54,577 nt of DNA from contig JAILRZ010000022.1 of the NCBI GenBank assembly GCA_024697845.1, positions 1 to 54,577 on the forward strand, in the 5' to 3' direction. The number at the start of each line of letters is the position of its first letter. Position 1 is the stretch's first letter. The notes beneath the pieces are model-generated. The model saw only the letters and a list, made by a program, of their open reading frames with translations, made no database searches and was not told the DNA's origin. The translations under genes and the position numbers were made by a program. Of this stretch, positions 43,343 to 54,089 are shown one piece after another. The DNA is from Eubacterium sp. Its GTDB lineage: Bacteria > Bacillota > Clostridia > Lachnospirales > Lachnospiraceae.

Positions 43343-44692
43343 ATGAAAAAAGGAAGAAATAGATTTGCAGTAGGATTTCTAGTGGGAGTCGTCTCCATGA
43401 TTTTTGTGTTGGCATGTATCTTTGCAGGAATGTTTATTGCAGAAAAAGAAAACAGAGAAAAAACCATTACCGGTAGGACAGAAAAGAAGCTGGAACGTCT
43501 CAAATCCATGATTGACTATTATTACCTGGATGATGTGAAGGAAGAGGACATGGAAGATGGTCTTTACAAAGGTTTGCTTTCCGGATTGCATGATCCTTAT
43601 TCTGTTTACTATACAGAGGAAGAATATCAGGAACTGAAAGAGGATATTGAAGGAAATTATGTTGGCATCGGAGTTCTTGTGGGACAGGATTCTGCTACCG
43701 GTGCAGTTTCCATTGTACGTTGTTTTGAAAATTCCCCAGCCAGCGAAGCGGGAATTCAGGAAGGCGACATTATTTACAAGGTCGAAGGTGAGAATGTCTC
43801 CGGAATCGATGTTGACAAAGTTGTTGCAAAGATTAAAGGAAACAGCAACAAAAAAGTTAAAATAACTGTTTATCGGAAAAAAACAAAAGAATATATTGAC
43901 GTGGAAGTTGAACGAAGGAAAATCAGTGTTCCAACGGTGGAATACAAGATGTTAGACGAAGAAAAGAAGATTGGCTATATTCAGATTCTGGAGTTTGACA
44001 CTGTGACATTTAATCAATTCAGAAATGCAGAAAACGAACTGAAAAAGAAAGGAATGAAGTCCATTGTTTTCGATGTCAGAAATAATCCTGGAGGAGATTA
44101 TGATACCGTTTGTACAATTCTTGATCATATTCTTCCGACAGGAACTCTCGTTTATACCGTAGACAAGAAAGGAAACCGAGAGGAAATGACGTCGGATTCC
44201 AATTGTATGGATATTCCGGTTGTGGTACTTCAGAATGGAAATAGTGCCAGTGCATCTGAGATTTTTGCAGGAGCAATTCAGGATTTTGGCGCTGGGAAAA
44301 TTGTGGGCGAGCAGTCTTTTGGAAAAGGAATTGTGCAGCAGATTATTCCACTTCGTGATGGGTCTGCAATTAAACTGACCATTCAGAAATATTTTACGCC
44401 GAAGGGTGAGAATATTCATAAAAAAGGAATTACTCCGGATGTGAAGGTCGAGGATAATCCGGATACAGAAACGGATGAGCAATTAGAGAAAGCAGTACAG
44501 ATATTAAATGGTGAACAAGATCAAACAGAAGATTCAACGAAACAAAATAGTAAGACTCACGAAAGCAGTAAAGAAACTACGACTAGTGAAAGTCTTCAGA
44601 ATTCTCAAGAAACTACAAGTAGTAAAAATTCTTCAGGCAGTAAAAAAGAAATAAAAGCCAAAAAGAAGAAGTCTAAGATCAAAAAGAAATGA
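43343..44692 (+). CDS. S41 C-terminal processing protease with PDZ domain
   Basis: 449 residues from ATG 43343 (CAGGAG 6 nt upstream). Signal anchor (about 10-35), PDZ domain (about 100-180; AGIQEGDIIYKVEGENVSG), S41 catalytic domain with the Ser in NSASASEIFAG and the Lys in SFGKGIVQQ. A Ser/Thr- and Lys-rich tail of about 60 residues ends it, possibly a wall-contact region. Likely processes or degrades wall proteins or the hydrolase encoded upstream. Confidence 0.92.
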   Translation: MKKGRNRFAVGFLVGVVSMIFVLACIFAGMFIAEKENREKTITGRTEKKLERLKSMIDYYYLDDVKEEDMEDGLYKGLLSGLHDPYSVYYTEEEYQELKEDIEGNYVGIGVLVGQDSATGAVSIVRCFENSPASEAGIQEGDIIYKVEGENVSGIDVDKVVAKIKGNSNKKVKITVYRKKTKEYIDVEVERRKISVPTVEYKMLDEEKKIGYIQILEFDTVTFNQFRNAENELKKKGMKSIVFDVRNNPGGDYDTVCTILDHILPTGTLVYTVDKKGNREEMTSDSNCMDIPVVVLQNGNSASASEIFAGAIQDFGAGKIVGEQSFGKGIVQQIIPLRDGSAIKLTIQKYFTPKGENIHKKGITPDVKVEDNPDTETDEQLEKAVQILNGEQDQTEDSTKQNSKTHESSKETTTSESLQNSQETTSSKNSSGSKKEIKAKKKKSKIKKK

Positions 44693-44705
44693 GATGAATC
44701 AACAT

Positions 44706-44731
44706 GGAGATGCTTCTGAGTAGGCATCTCC
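44706..44731. other. Hairpin between protease and PII-like genes
   Basis: GGAGATGC (44706-44713) pairs with GCATCTCC (44724-44731), loop 10 nt. An A-run instead of a T-run follows, so it is not a standard terminator on either strand. Confidence 0.5.
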
Positions 44732-44756
44732 AAAAAAATGAAATCAGGAGGTAGTG

Positions 44757-45101
44757 ATGAAATTACTGACATTAATATTGAAAAAGACTAATTTAGTAAG
44801 TGAATTGAATGAAGAACTGAAAAATATTGGAATCCATCATGGAACAATTATCGATGCAAAAAGTATGACCAATGGACTTTCTCCATGGTCTGATGATTCC
44901 ATTATTATTGGAGGAATGTTACGACGTTCAAAAAATTTTGAGTACAATGAGGAATGTAAAATTATGATGTTTCTTCTGAAAGACGAGCAGATAGCTCCAT
45001 GTCGTGAAGTAATTGAAAATGTCATTGGGGATATTACAAAGCCGGGAACGGCAATTTTATACACAATGCCAATTGACTTTGCGGAAGGTTTAGGTGAGTA
45101 A
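44757..45101 (+). CDS. Small PII-like protein
   Basis: 114 residues from ATG 44757 (GGAGG upstream). The beta-alpha-beta pattern (LTLILKKTNLVSELNEELKNIGIHHGTIIDAKSM ... IMMFLLKDEQIAPCREVIENVIGD ... GTAILYTMPID) resembles the ferredoxin-like fold of PII signal proteins, with helix alpha-1 followed by a GIxxGT turn; the long T-loop tyrosine is absent. It lies 3 nt before a cation/proton antiporter, as PII-like regulators of transporters do. Regulation of that antiporter by a small ligand is inferred. Confidence 0.6.
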   Translation: MKLLTLILKKTNLVSELNEELKNIGIHHGTIIDAKSMTNGLSPWSDDSIIIGGMLRRSKNFEYNEECKIMMFLLKDEQIAPCREVIENVIGDITKPGTAILYTMPIDFAEGLGE

Positions 45102-45104
45102 CAA

Positions 45105-46307
45105 ATGGACAGTAAATATTTAATTTTAATCTACCTGACAGTAGGTTTGTTTTTATGTTTAATTGCCGGAAAAATTGTAAAGCAATTCAAGCTCCCTAAT
45201 GTAACAGGATATATCCTAATGGGGTTGTTGGCGGGAATTGTTTTTGGAACACATCGGATTGAGGCACTTTTTGGAGAAGATGTGGCAGCGGAAATGGTTT
45301 CGAAATTTGATTTGGTAAAGGACCTTGCTACCGGCTTTATTGCTTTTTCCATTGGTTCGGAATTCGAATTTAAATATATTAAGAAACTGGGGAAAGCACC
45401 AATCGTGATTGCCTGTCTGGAGTCCTTTGGGGCAGTCGTATTTGTTGCGGTTGCAATGTTTTTCGCTACCGGAGATATTCAGTTGTCTCTTGTGATGGGA
45501 GCGATTGCAGCAGCTACCGATCCGGCGGCGACTATTCTTGTGGCGCGGCAGTATAAGGCAAAAGGACCGGTTACACAGACGTTGATTCCTGTGGTAGCGA
45601 TTGATGATGCAACGGCATTAATGATGTATGGAATCTGTGTGGCATTGGCAAAGGCACTTACCGGAACTTTTTCTGCAATAACACTATTGGAACCGGTCAA
45701 GGAAATTTTTGGTTCCCTGTTATTCGGATTGATTTTAGGAATTATTTTCAGTATTTTGATTAAGTTTTATACGGGACGTGGAAACCGATTGGCAATTACG
45801 ATAGCGATGGTTTCTCTTTGCGTTAGTGTATCTCACATTCATATATTGGATTTCTCACCATTGCTTGCGTGTATGGCAATGAGCGTGACCGTAGTAAACA
45901 CTTCTCATTACTGGGAGCCGGTTTTTGAACAGATGGATCGTATGACTCCGCCAATTTTTATGCTATTTTTCTTTGTGACCGGCGCAGGAATGGATATTAC
46001 GATTTTGCCGACCATTGGAATGATTGGAGCAGTTTACATAATATTTAGAGTGGTAGGAAAAATTTTGGGAGCATTTTTAGGTGGAAAGCTGTCTAATGCC
46101 CATCCGGATGTGCAAAAATACCTGGGAATCGGGTTGATTCCTCAGGCCGGTGTTGCCATAGGGCTGGCAATGATGTGTGGCAGTGTAGTGCCGAATTATG
46201 CGCGACAGATTACTGCTGTGGTAGTCTGTGGAACGATTATCTATGAATTGCTGGGACCAATTCTGACAAAGATGATCTTGACGAAAATTGGGGAAATTAA
46301 GGAATAG
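45105..46307 (+). CDS. Cation:proton antiporter (CPA family)
   Basis: 400 residues with 12-13 membrane helices. LPNVTGYILMGLLAGIVFG and AAATDPAATILV with the later AIDDATALMMYG are landmarks of CPA2/NhaP-type Na+(K+)/H+ exchangers; the Asp pair in TDPAA and DDA lies in the ion site. No C-terminal RCK domain. The PII-like protein encoded 3 nt upstream could take its regulatory place. Confidence 0.9.
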   Translation: MDSKYLILIYLTVGLFLCLIAGKIVKQFKLPNVTGYILMGLLAGIVFGTHRIEALFGEDVAAEMVSKFDLVKDLATGFIAFSIGSEFEFKYIKKLGKAPIVIACLESFGAVVFVAVAMFFATGDIQLSLVMGAIAAATDPAATILVARQYKAKGPVTQTLIPVVAIDDATALMMYGICVALAKALTGTFSAITLLEPVKEIFGSLLFGLILGIIFSILIKFYTGRGNRLAITIAMVSLCVSVSHIHILDFSPLLACMAMSVTVVNTSHYWEPVFEQMDRMTPPIFMLFFFVTGAGMDITILPTIGMIGAVYIIFRVVGKILGAFLGGKLSNAHPDVQKYLGIGLIPQAGVAIGLAMMCGSVVPNYARQITAVVVCGTIIYELLGPILTKMILTKIGEIKE

Positions 46308-46308
46308 A

Positions 46309-46338
46309 AAAAGAACCTGCATCAATGCGGGTTCTTTT
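46309..46338. terminator. Bidirectional terminator
   Basis: AAAAGAACC-T-GCAT folds on ATGC-G-GGTTCTTTT with a two-nt loop, one mismatch. It lies between the antiporter and the convergent small gene. Confidence 0.85.
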
Positions 46339-46341
46339 ATC

Positions 46342-46698
46342 TTATAGCCGGTCAACGAACTGTTTTGCATCTAGTAAGCTGACGTCGGTTGTATCTCTTA
46401 CCATTTTTACAGCTTTGACAGTATCTCCGGATTTCTTGAGGTTTTTTATTTCTTCAAGGACGTCTTCGGAAATCTGTTCTAAGGACTCAAATTGCTTTGA
46501 ACTGTTTGATTTTGAGCATGCTGACTCAATGAACGAACAAATTATTTCATACAAGAGAAAGAATAAAAACATGGTTCCGAATTCAATGTACCATTTCTCT
46601 GTGTGCCAAACTTTTTTCGTTAAATAATCTGTTAAACGGATAATAATAAAAAAAGCAATGCAACTACCAACAAGGTTTTTAATGTTAATCTTTTTCAT
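46342..46698 (-). CDS. Small membrane protein with bL12 C-terminal-like domain
   Basis: 118 residues from ATG 46698 (AGGAGGG 5 nt upstream). Two membrane segments (about 8-25 and 38-58), an acidic helix and then DTVKAVKMVRDTTDVSLLDAKQFVDRL, which matches the alpha-helical hairpin of ribosomal protein bL12 C-terminal domains (AVKxVRxxTGLxLKEAKxxVD). Membrane proteins with this tail occur in Firmicutes, with no known role. It may recruit translation factors or simply be a protein-binding hook. Confidence 0.75.
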   Translation of the reverse strand: MKKINIKNLVGSCIAFFIIIRLTDYLTKKVWHTEKWYIEFGTMFLFFLLYEIICSFIESACSKSNSSKQFESLEQISEDVLEEIKNLKKSGDTVKAVKMVRDTTDVSLLDAKQFVDRL

Positions 46699-46875
46699 CT
46701 GTGCCCTCCTATTAGGTTCGTGGGATAATGATATCATAGGATGGGGAGATTAGCAAATGTCAGATGAATCTAAAACAAGAACGAACAAATGTTCTGTTTG
46801 CTATATACTTTTATTTGGGGTTATGATAAAATGATTCCATATGGAGATAATACATAGATATTGATGGGAGTGTTT

Positions 46876-48861
46876 ATGGATAAATTTGTATTACATTCGG
46901 AATATCAGCCAACCGGTGATCAGCCTCAGGCAATTGAACAACTGGTAGAAGGGTTTCAGGAAGGAAAGCAGTTTCAGACGCTGCTGGGTGTGACCGGTTC
47001 CGGAAAAACATTTACGATGGCGAATGTCATTGAAAAATTAAATAAACCGACATTGATTATTGCGCACAATAAAACACTGGCGGCACAGCTTTATGGGGAA
47101 TTCAAGGAATTTTTTCCGGAGAATGCCGTGGAATATTTTGTGTCGTACTACGATTATTATCAGCCGGAGGCTTATGTACCAAGTACGGATACGTATATTG
47201 AGAAAGATTCGGCAATTAATGATGAAATTGATAAATTGCGTCATTCGGCCACTATGGCACTGATGGAACGAAAAGATGTAATCATTATTTCTTCCGTATC
47301 CTGTATTTACGGATTAGGAGATCCAATCGATTATAAGAACATGGTAGTGTCTCTGAGACCGGGAGTAATTCGGGAGCGGGATGATATTATTCATCAGCTC
47401 ATTGAAATTCAATATGATCGAAATGATATGGATTTCAAGCGTGGAACTTTCCGGGTACGAGGAGAGAATTTGGAAGTGTTTCCTGCTTCCTATACAGATA
47501 GTGCCATTCGGGTGGAATTTTTTGATGATGAGATAGAACGAATTGCGGAAATTGATACGCTGACGGGAGAAGTGAAGCGTTATTTGGAGCATGCAGCTAT
47601 TTTCCCGAACTCCCATTACGTGATTCCACCAGAGCGAATGGAGGGAGCCATTAAAGAGATTGAAAAGGAATTGGCAGAACAGGTGGCATTCTTTAAATCA
47701 GAGGATAAGCTGATAGAAGCACAGCGTATTGCAGAGCGCACAAACTTTGACATTGAAATGCTCAGGGAGACCGGATTCTGTTCCGGAATTGAAAATTATT
47801 CCCGCATAATGGCAGGATTAGAGCCGGGAGCAACGCCTCATACGCTAATCGAATATTTCGGGGACGATTTTTTGATTATTGTAGATGAGTCTCATATTAC
47901 CATTCCTCAGATTCGTGGAATGTATAATGGAGATCAGTCTAGAAAAACAACACTGGTGGATTTCGGATTTCGACTTCCTTCAGCCAAGGACAACCGACCG
48001 CTGAAGTTTGAAGAATTTGAATCTATGATTGACCAGATGATGTTTGTTTCAGCCACACCAAATGTTTATGAAACAGAACATGAATTGGGACGGGCTGAGC
48101 AGATTATCAGGCCAACAGGATTGTTAGATCCCGAGATTTCCGTTCGACCAATCGAAGGGCAGATAGATGATTTGATTTCAGAAATTAATCGGGAAGTTGA
48201 AAACCACCATAAAGTTCTGGTGACGACTTTGACAAAACGAATGGCAGAAGACCTGACGGATTATATGCGTGAGGTGGGAATTCGTGTCAAATATTTACAT
48301 TCGGATATTGATACCCTGGAGAGAACAGAAATTATCCGTGATATGCGATTAGATGTTTTCGATGTGCTGGTGGGAATCAATTTGTTGCGAGAGGGATTGG
48401 ATATTCCGGAGATTTCTCTGGTGGCAATTCTGGATGCAGACAAGGAAGGATTTCTGCGTTCCGAAACTTCTTTGATTCAGACCATTGGTCGTGCAGCCAG
48501 AAACAGTGAAGGCCGTGTTATTATGTATGCAGATACAATTACCGACTCTATGGATAAAGCAATTAGTGAAACGAACCGCCGTCGTGGAATTCAGCAGAAA
48601 TATAATGAAGAACATGGTATTACACCTAAGACGATACAAAAAGCTGTCAGGGATTTGATTAGTATTTCCAAGGAAGTAGATCGGAAGATTGTGGATATTG
48701 AAAAAGATCCGGAATCAATGGATCCAAAAGAATTAAAGAAACTAATGGACAAAGTTCAGAAAAAGATGGATCGTGCTGCTGCCGATTTAGACTTTGAGAC
48801 GGCTATCGAGATGCGTGAGAAATTGAAGGAACTGCGATTATTGCAGGAGAATAATAAATAG
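46876..48861 (+). CDS. uvrB: Excinuclease ABC subunit B
   Basis: 661 residues from ATG 46876 (GGGAG 5 nt upstream). Walker A GVTGSGKT, the damage-probing beta-hairpin region [27 protein letters not shown] box, helicase motif [10 protein letters not shown] and the C-terminal UVR domain ([32 protein letters not shown]) are all present. It verifies DNA damage and loads UvrC. uvrA follows after 12 nt. Confidence 0.98.
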   Translation: MDKFVLHSEYQPTGDQPQAIEQLVEGFQEGKQFQTLLGVTGSGKTFTMANVIEKLNKPTLIIAHNKTLAAQLYGEFKEFFPENAVEYFVSYYDYYQPEAYVPSTDTYIEKDSAINDEIDKLRHSATMALMERKDVIIISSVSCIYGLGDPIDYKNMVVSLRPGVIRERDDIIHQLIEIQYDRNDMDFKRGTFRVRGENLEVFPASYTDSAIRVEFFDDEIERIAEIDTLTGEVKRYLEHAAIFPNSHYVIPPERMEGAIKEIEKELAEQVAFFKSEDKLIEAQRIAERTNFDIEMLRETGFCSGIENYSRIMAGLEPGATPHTLIEYFGDDFLIIVDESHITIPQIRGMYNGDQSRKTTLVDFGFRLPSAKDNRPLKFEEFESMIDQMMFVSATPNVYETEHELGRAEQIIRPTGLLDPEISVRPIEGQIDDLISEINREVENHHKVLVTTLTKRMAEDLTDYMREVGIRVKYLHSDIDTLERTEIIRDMRLDVFDVLVGINLLREGLDIPEISLVAILDADKEGFLRSETSLIQTIGRAARNSEGRVIMYADTITDSMDKAISETNRRRGIQQKYNEEHGITPKTIQKAVRDLISISKEVDRKIVDIEKDPESMDPKELKKLMDKVQKKMDRAAADLDFETAIEMREKLKELRLLQENNK

Positions 48862-48873
48862 AAGGATATTAGA

Positions 48874-51699
48874 ATGGATAAGAAATATATCAAAATTCGT
48901 GGAGCACACGAGCATAATTTAAAAGGCATTGATATTGATATTCCAAGGGATGAATTTACAGTTGTAACGGGACTCAGTGGTTCCGGAAAATCCTCTTTGG
49001 CATTTGATACTATTTATGCGGAAGGGCAGAGACGTTACATGGAGTCTCTATCTTCTTACGCCCGCCAATTCTTAGGGCAGATGGAAAAACCACAGGTGGA
49101 AAGCATCGAGGGTCTTCCACCGGCGATTTCCATTGATCAGAAATCCACGAATCGGAACCCTCGTTCCACGGTAGGAACCGTGACGGAAATTTATGATTAT
49201 ATGCGTCTGCTCTATGCAAGAGCAGGGGTGCCGCATTGCCCGAATTGCGGAAAAGAAATCAAAAAACAGACTATTGATGAAATTGTGGATCGTGTGTTGG
49301 AATTACCGGAAAAGACAAAGTTTATGGTGCTGGCTCCGGTTGTTCGCGGGAAAAAGGGACGCCATGAGAAAGTTCTGGAAAGTGCCAAGAAAAGTGGATA
49401 TGTTCGTGCCATAGTGGATGGTAATATGTATGAACTAACAGAAGAAATCACTTTGGAGAAGAATATTAAGCACAATATTGACATCGTCATTGACCGATTG
49501 AGTATTCGTGAAGGAATCGAAAAGCGTTTAACAGATTCCATTGAAAATGCTTTGAAATTGGGTGGCGGATTGATGGACATTGAAGTCATTGGCGGAGAAC
49601 GTATGACTTTTAGTCAGAACTTTGCCTGTGTGGATTGCGGTATCAGTATTGATGAAATTCAGCCGCGAAGCTTTTCATTTAATAACCCTTTTGGTGCCTG
49701 CCCGGATTGTTTTGGACTGGGATACAAGATGGAATTTGACGTGGACCTGATGATTCCGGATAAGAGCTTAAGCATTAACGAAGGTGCAATTGTGGTGCTT
49801 GGTTGGCAGAGCGCAAATAAAGAAGGAAGTTTTACCAATGCAACATTAAAGGCATTGTGCAAACGATTTGATTTTGACCTGGATACACCGTTTGAGGAAT
49901 ATCCAGAGCCAATTCAGTACATTTTATTGTTTGGAACAGATGGTGTTTCTGTGCCTGTACACTACAAAGGACAGCGAGGCGAAGGCGTGTACGACATTGT
50001 CTTTGAAGGGTTGATTAAGAATGTTCAACGTCGTTACCGGGAAACCAGTGGGGAATCTACGAAAGCGGAATATGAAACATTTATGCGATTTACTCCTTGT
50101 AAGGCGTGTAATGGACAGCGCTTGAAAAAAGAGTCCCTGGCAGTTACTGTTGGAGATAAAAATATTTTTGAATTAACAGATTTGTCCGTTGTAGATGAAT
50201 TGAAGTATTTAGATGAATTGAAACTGACTAGTCAGCAGGAAAAAATCGGAAAAGAAATCCTAAAGGAAATCAAGGGAAGACTCAGTTTCCTAAGGGATGT
50301 AGGGTTAGATTATTTGTGCCTGACCCGTGCTACCGGAACATTGTCCGGAGGAGAAGCACAGCGAATTCGATTGGCTACTCAGATTGGTTCCGGATTAGTG
50401 GGCGTTGCATATATTATGGATGAGCCAAGTATTGGATTGCATCAGAATGATAATGAAAAGCTATTGAAGACCTTAAAGCACTTACGGGATTTGGGAAATA
50501 CGCTGGTGGTGGTTGAACATGACGAGGACACCATGCGCGCTGCAGATTACCTAGTGGATATCGGACCGAGAGCCGGATTCCACGGAGGAGAAGTGGTGGC
50601 AGCCGGCACTGCGGAAGATGTAATGAATAATCCAAATAGTATTACAGGAAAGTATCTAAAGGGTGAAATCAAGATACCGATTCCAGAAAAACGTCGAGAA
50701 CCAAAGGGATGGATTAAGGTGGTTGGTGCACAGGAAAACAATCTGAAAAACATCGATGTAGAGATTCCTTTGGGAGTACTGACTTGTGTAACGGGAGTTT
50801 CCGGCTCTGGAAAGAGTTCTTTGGTTAACGAAATCCTGCATAAGAGTCTGGCAAGAAAATTGAACCGCGCCAGAATTATTCCGGGGAAACATAAAAAGAT
50901 TGAGGGCGTGGAACAACTGGACAAGATTATTGACATTGATCAGTCGCCAATTGGAAGAACTCCAAGATCCAATCCGGCAACTTATACCGGAATGTTTGAC
51001 ATGATTCGCGATTTGTTTGCGTCTACAATGGATGCAAAAGAGCGTGGATACAAAAAAGGACGTTTCAGTTTCAATGTTAAGGGCGGTCGATGTGAAGCCT
51101 GCTCCGGAGATGGAATTTTAAAGGTGGAAATGCATTTCCTTCCTGACGTTTATGTTCCGTGTGAAGTTTGTGACGGAAAGCGATATAACAGAGAAACATT
51201 AGAAGTAAAATATAAGGGTAAAAATATTTATGATGTTCTTGAAATGACGGTGGAAGAAGCATTGGATTTCTTTAAGAATGTCCCAAGGATTTACAATAAG
51301 GTGAAGACACTTTATGATGTTGGCCTAGGCTATCTGAAATTGGGACAGCCTTCTACAACATTGTCCGGTGGAGAGGCTCAGCGAATAAAACTGGCTACGG
51401 AACTTAGTCGACGTAGTACCGGAAAGACAATTTATGTATTGGACGAACCGACTACAGGACTTCATTTTGCAGATGTTCATAAATTAGTTGAAATTCTTCA
51501 TCGATTAACAGAAGAAGGGAATTCTGTTGTTGTAATTGAACATAATCTGGACGTGATTAAGGTGGCAGATTATATTATCGATATGGGACCGGATGGCGGC
51601 GACCGAGGTGGAACTGTTGTTGTGCAGGGAACGCCGGAGAAAGTGGCAAAACATCCAACCAGTTATACAGCAAAATATGTAAAGAAAATGTTGGAATAA
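48874..51699 (+). CDS. uvrA: Excinuclease ABC subunit A
   Basis: 941 residues with two ABC ATPase halves (GLSGSGKSS near 32 and GVSGSGKSS near 640; two LSGGEAQR signatures) and Cys-rich zinc modules (CPNCGKEI..., CVDCG...[12 protein letters not shown]...CEVC). It finds bulky DNA lesions together with UvrB. It is full length. A T-run follows 12 nt after the stop codon without a clear stem. Confidence 0.98.
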   Translation: MDKKYIKIRGAHEHNLKGIDIDIPRDEFTVVTGLSGSGKSSLAFDTIYAEGQRRYMESLSSYARQFLGQMEKPQVESIEGLPPAISIDQKSTNRNPRSTVGTVTEIYDYMRLLYARAGVPHCPNCGKEIKKQTIDEIVDRVLELPEKTKFMVLAPVVRGKKGRHEKVLESAKKSGYVRAIVDGNMYELTEEITLEKNIKHNIDIVIDRLSIREGIEKRLTDSIENALKLGGGLMDIEVIGGERMTFSQNFACVDCGISIDEIQPRSFSFNNPFGACPDCFGLGYKMEFDVDLMIPDKSLSINEGAIVVLGWQSANKEGSFTNATLKALCKRFDFDLDTPFEEYPEPIQYILLFGTDGVSVPVHYKGQRGEGVYDIVFEGLIKNVQRRYRETSGESTKAEYETFMRFTPCKACNGQRLKKESLAVTVGDKNIFELTDLSVVDELKYLDELKLTSQQEKIGKEILKEIKGRLSFLRDVGLDYLCLTRATGTLSGGEAQRIRLATQIGSGLVGVAYIMDEPSIGLHQNDNEKLLKTLKHLRDLGNTLVVVEHDEDTMRAADYLVDIGPRAGFHGGEVVAAGTAEDVMNNPNSITGKYLKGEIKIPIPEKRREPKGWIKVVGAQENNLKNIDVEIPLGVLTCVTGVSGSGKSSLVNEILHKSLARKLNRARIIPGKHKKIEGVEQLDKIIDIDQSPIGRTPRSNPATYTGMFDMIRDLFASTMDAKERGYKKGRFSFNVKGGRCEACSGDGILKVEMHFLPDVYVPCEVCDGKRYNRETLEVKYKGKNIYDVLEMTVEEALDFFKNVPRIYNKVKTLYDVGLGYLKLGQPSTTLSGGEAQRIKLATELSRRSTGKTIYVLDEPTTGLHFADVHKLVEILHRLTEEGNSVVVIEHNLDVIKVADYIIDMGPDGGDRGGTVVVQGTPEKVAKHPTSYTAKYVKKMLE

Positions 51700-51863
51700 G
51701 TTATAACCTCGTTCTTTTTTTAGGGAATTCGTTAATTGGCTAATACTGTACTACTTTAAAGCAACATTTAGACATTTTGCTTAAAAAAATAGTTCAAAAA
51801 ATCAATTTCATTTAAGGGTTTCTAGACAAGTTATACGAAGATTTTTTTTCTCTGGAAAAGTAC

Positions 51864-51892
51864 TTTTCAAAGCCCCAAAACAGTGCTATATT
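51864..51892 (+). promoter_or_regulatory. Promoter of the structured RNA
   Basis: TTTTCA (51864-51869), 17 nt, TATATT (51887-51892). Transcription would start near 51899. The stretch 51700-51863 before it holds only AT-rich sequence with no gene seen. Confidence 0.5.
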
Positions 51893-51898
51893 CAAGGT

Positions 51899-52256
51899 AC
51901 AAAGAAGATGAAAATACCTAGAACTTCTACAAAAAAGTAAGGTAACATAATACTGAATGTCAACTCAGTATGAGATTCAAAGAAGCAGAGGATGCTTACG
52001 AAAGGATTACAGCGGAACGGAGATGGCTGTAACGAGAGTGTAGAACAGGTGATGTCGTAGAGGGAGACAAAAGATCCGAATAAATATGGTCAATCGGAAT
52101 AGGAGTTATGGCGAAGAGTTTCCGAAAGCGAAGATGAAGTGAGAAGAGGTAGGAAGAAGGAAAGAATAAGACCTGTTGTTACCCGAAATAGTAGAGGGAG
52201 GGTATTTGAGATAGAGAGCACCGGATATGTCGATGATGTATCCGGTGCTTTAATTT
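51899..52256 (+). ncRNA. Long structured non-coding RNA (possible raiA/Raia type)
   Basis: About 350 nt of purine-rich sequence without a coding frame, in an otherwise AT-rich gap, with a promoter before and a terminator after it. Helices seen: ATACTGA/TCAGTAT (51950-51956 with 51965-51971), TTACAGC/GCTGTAA (52007-52013 with 52026-52032), a long-range AACAGGT/ACCTGTT (52044-52050 with 52171-52177), and TCCGA/TCGGA in between. Many GAAA/GAGA-type loop sequences suggest tertiary contacts. The region 51985-52215 resembles, from memory, the raiA RNA class of Firmicutes, an abundant RNA tied to sporulation and aggregation; a raiA gene is not adjacent, so the family name is tentative. Confidence 0.65.
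52217..52256 (+). terminator. Terminator of the structured RNA
   Basis: A perfect 11-bp stem AGCACCGGATA/TATCCGGTGCT (52217-52227 and 52239-52249), loop 11 nt, followed by TTAATTTTAT. Confidence 0.88.
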
Positions 52257-52383
52257 TATATATTGGAATGTGGTTTTATAAAATGCATAGCTGTCAATTC
52301 GTGTAATAGTTTTTGGCTGATTGCTACGTAATCGTTTCTATGCAATTAACACTGCTATTAATTTTTATTCCAGCTCCGTATAA

Positions 52384-52401
52384 CCCTCTATTTTAAGAGG
52401 G
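52384..52401 (-). terminator. Weak hairpin after the right-edge genes
   Basis: CCCTCT (52384-52389) pairs with AGAGGG (52396-52401). It lies 24 nt beyond the stop codon of the minus-strand gene at 52425 and may end its transcript; no clear T-run. The rest of 52257-52424 shows nothing else. Confidence 0.45.
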
Positions 52402-52424
52402 CTAATTCATATATCTAATCTTTA

Positions 52425-54077
52425 TTAATCATCCAGCATTTCAACAATTCCAAAAACTGAAATAACAAAGAATAATACTGAGGTTACCACTAAACAAAAA
52501 CTTTCTGAAAAACCAATAAACTTACTAAAGAATGCATATATTAAGAATCCTATTGGCCACAACATCATGACTATAAATTCACAAGAAAAGTAAAGTCCAC
52601 AATTCCATTCATCTTTTCTTTCATCAAAAAAGGCAAATATCACTGCACATACTACACAGAAAATAATAGAGAAAATTATGTAATGGTTCATCTGCTCTAC
52701 GCTTCTACAATACTGTACATATAGAATAAATAGGGATAAACCGGATCCCCAACCACATAGTTTTTCTACCTTTGTTCTTTTAAACGTACCTAACAACATA
52801 GTTACAGAAGTACAAAGTAACAACCATATTGCAATTTTATTAGCGGTAAAGGAATCTAAGAACAAAAACTTATTTTTATCACTGGTTACACTTATTGCGA
52901 TTTCTTCCGCAAAAGCTGAAGCAAGAATAAATCCCATAATAACTGCAAATACTGTACGTGAACCGCTCATTACAGTAGTTCCACCGGTAGTATTACTCTT
53001 TGAAGTATGAGATGTATTTGTTGCTTTAGCCGCAACCGGTTTTACATCATAGTTGATAGTTTTAACTTCTTGAACAGCCTGACTAAAATCAGGTAATTTT
53101 TCAACAGTTTGGTCATAGACATTCTTGGATTCATATGAAATATTACCATCTTTTGAAAGAATAGGTGTATCAATAACTGATTTAACCGCACCAGCTAATG
53201 ATCTAGTTACAGCAATCAATTTCAAATCATCCTCTGAAAAGTCCTCTGAAGTGAGTTTTTTCTTAAATACTCTTCCTTCTTTCTTTCTTACCACACCTGC
53301 TAATAAACCTGAACACTCTGCAAACATTTTATTTAGATCTCCTAAAAGACCATCAAACATTTCTGATTTTTCAGTTATAGCCCCACATAGCGTCTCAGAG
53401 ATTTTCATTTTTTCTGAAGCAGCTTCCGCTTCCGCATACATAGTATTTGCTTTTTCAAGATTTTCATCTGCTTTCATACTAGCTGATATACCTGTGAACA
53501 GCATAACTGGAGCAGCCACTGCTGTTAACGGAGTCATTGCAGCTCCAAATGATAAGGCTGAACCCGCAAATCCTGCTGCCATACCAATTTCACCTGCCGC
53601 TAATGCGGATCCTGCCAAGGCCAGTTCCCCGGTTACAATTGGTAACGCACCACTCGCAGCTAAAGCAACCGCAGCGCCTGCTGCAACGCCCGTAGCACTA
53701 CTAGCGAAAGAAGACGAATAAATATTTGTCATCTCTCTAATCTCTATAGCACCTTGCTGGTCAATTGTGAATTTAGATATTTCATGTATATCAACAGACT
53801 CTTTTACTTGAATATGCTTTACTTTGTCGTATGTTGTAAGAAACTGATTCATTGATGTATCAAGAACGCTCTTCTTATCGTATCCCAGTTTTACGAGAGC
53901 TTTCTCTGTTTTATTCTGTGCTACCTCTAGTGCATGTTTTGCTTTGTTATATAGCTCTTGCGCATCTTGTGAAACTCTCTGAGCACGCTCATTTGTTTCT
54001 TTTGCACTTAAATGTCCTCCGGCACCAATTACACCTGCGGCAACTCCTAATCCTGCTAATAAGAATGGAATAGGCAT
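52425..54077 (-). CDS. Large Ala/Gly-rich membrane protein of unknown function
   Basis: 550 residues, not recognised. A Gly-rich start (LLAGLGVAAGVIGAGGHL), a coiled-coil helix (about 28-75), a long Ala/Gly-rich hydrophobic stretch (about 125-210, with SATGVAAGAAVALAASGALP and GEIGMAAGFAGSALSFG), a second helical region (about 215-340), a Thr/Ser linker, then about six membrane helices (365-550). The layout, a coiled coil plus glycine-zipper hairpin, resembles ApoL- or pore-forming-type proteins in general character only. GGAGG precedes ATG 54077. It lies 12 nt after the 144-residue gene. Codon use is less biased than in the housekeeping genes; the pair may be mobile or defensive. Confidence 0.7.
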   Translation of the reverse strand: MPIPFLLAGLGVAAGVIGAGGHLSAKETNERAQRVSQDAQELYNKAKHALEVAQNKTEKALVKLGYDKKSVLDTSMNQFLTTYDKVKHIQVKESVDIHEISKFTIDQQGAIEIREMTNIYSSSFASSATGVAAGAAVALAASGALPIVTGELALAGSALAAGEIGMAAGFAGSALSFGAAMTPLTAVAAPVMLFTGISASMKADENLEKANTMYAEAEAASEKMKISETLCGAITEKSEMFDGLLGDLNKMFAECSGLLAGVVRKKEGRVFKKKLTSEDFSEDDLKLIAVTRSLAGAVKSVIDTPILSKDGNISYESKNVYDQTVEKLPDFSQAVQEVKTINYDVKPVAAKATNTSHTSKSNTTGGTTVMSGSRTVFAVIMGFILASAFAEEIAISVTSDKNKFLFLDSFTANKIAIWLLLCTSVTMLLGTFKRTKVEKLCGWGSGLSLFILYVQYCRSVEQMNHYIIFSIIFCVVCAVIFAFFDERKDEWNCGLYFSCEFIVMMLWPIGFLIYAFFSKFIGFSESFCLVVTSVLFFVISVFGIVEMLDD

Positions 54078-54089
54078 AAATCCACCTCC

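Noticed and set aside
44706-44738. Terminator after the S41 protease
   Set aside because: The stem is good but is followed by an A-run, not T, and on the other strand there is no T-run after it either.
51985-52215. tmRNA, RNase P, 6S or group II intron RNA
   Set aside because: The hallmarks (tRNA-like ends with a tag frame, the P RNA conserved core, the long 6S rod, intron domain V) are not visible.
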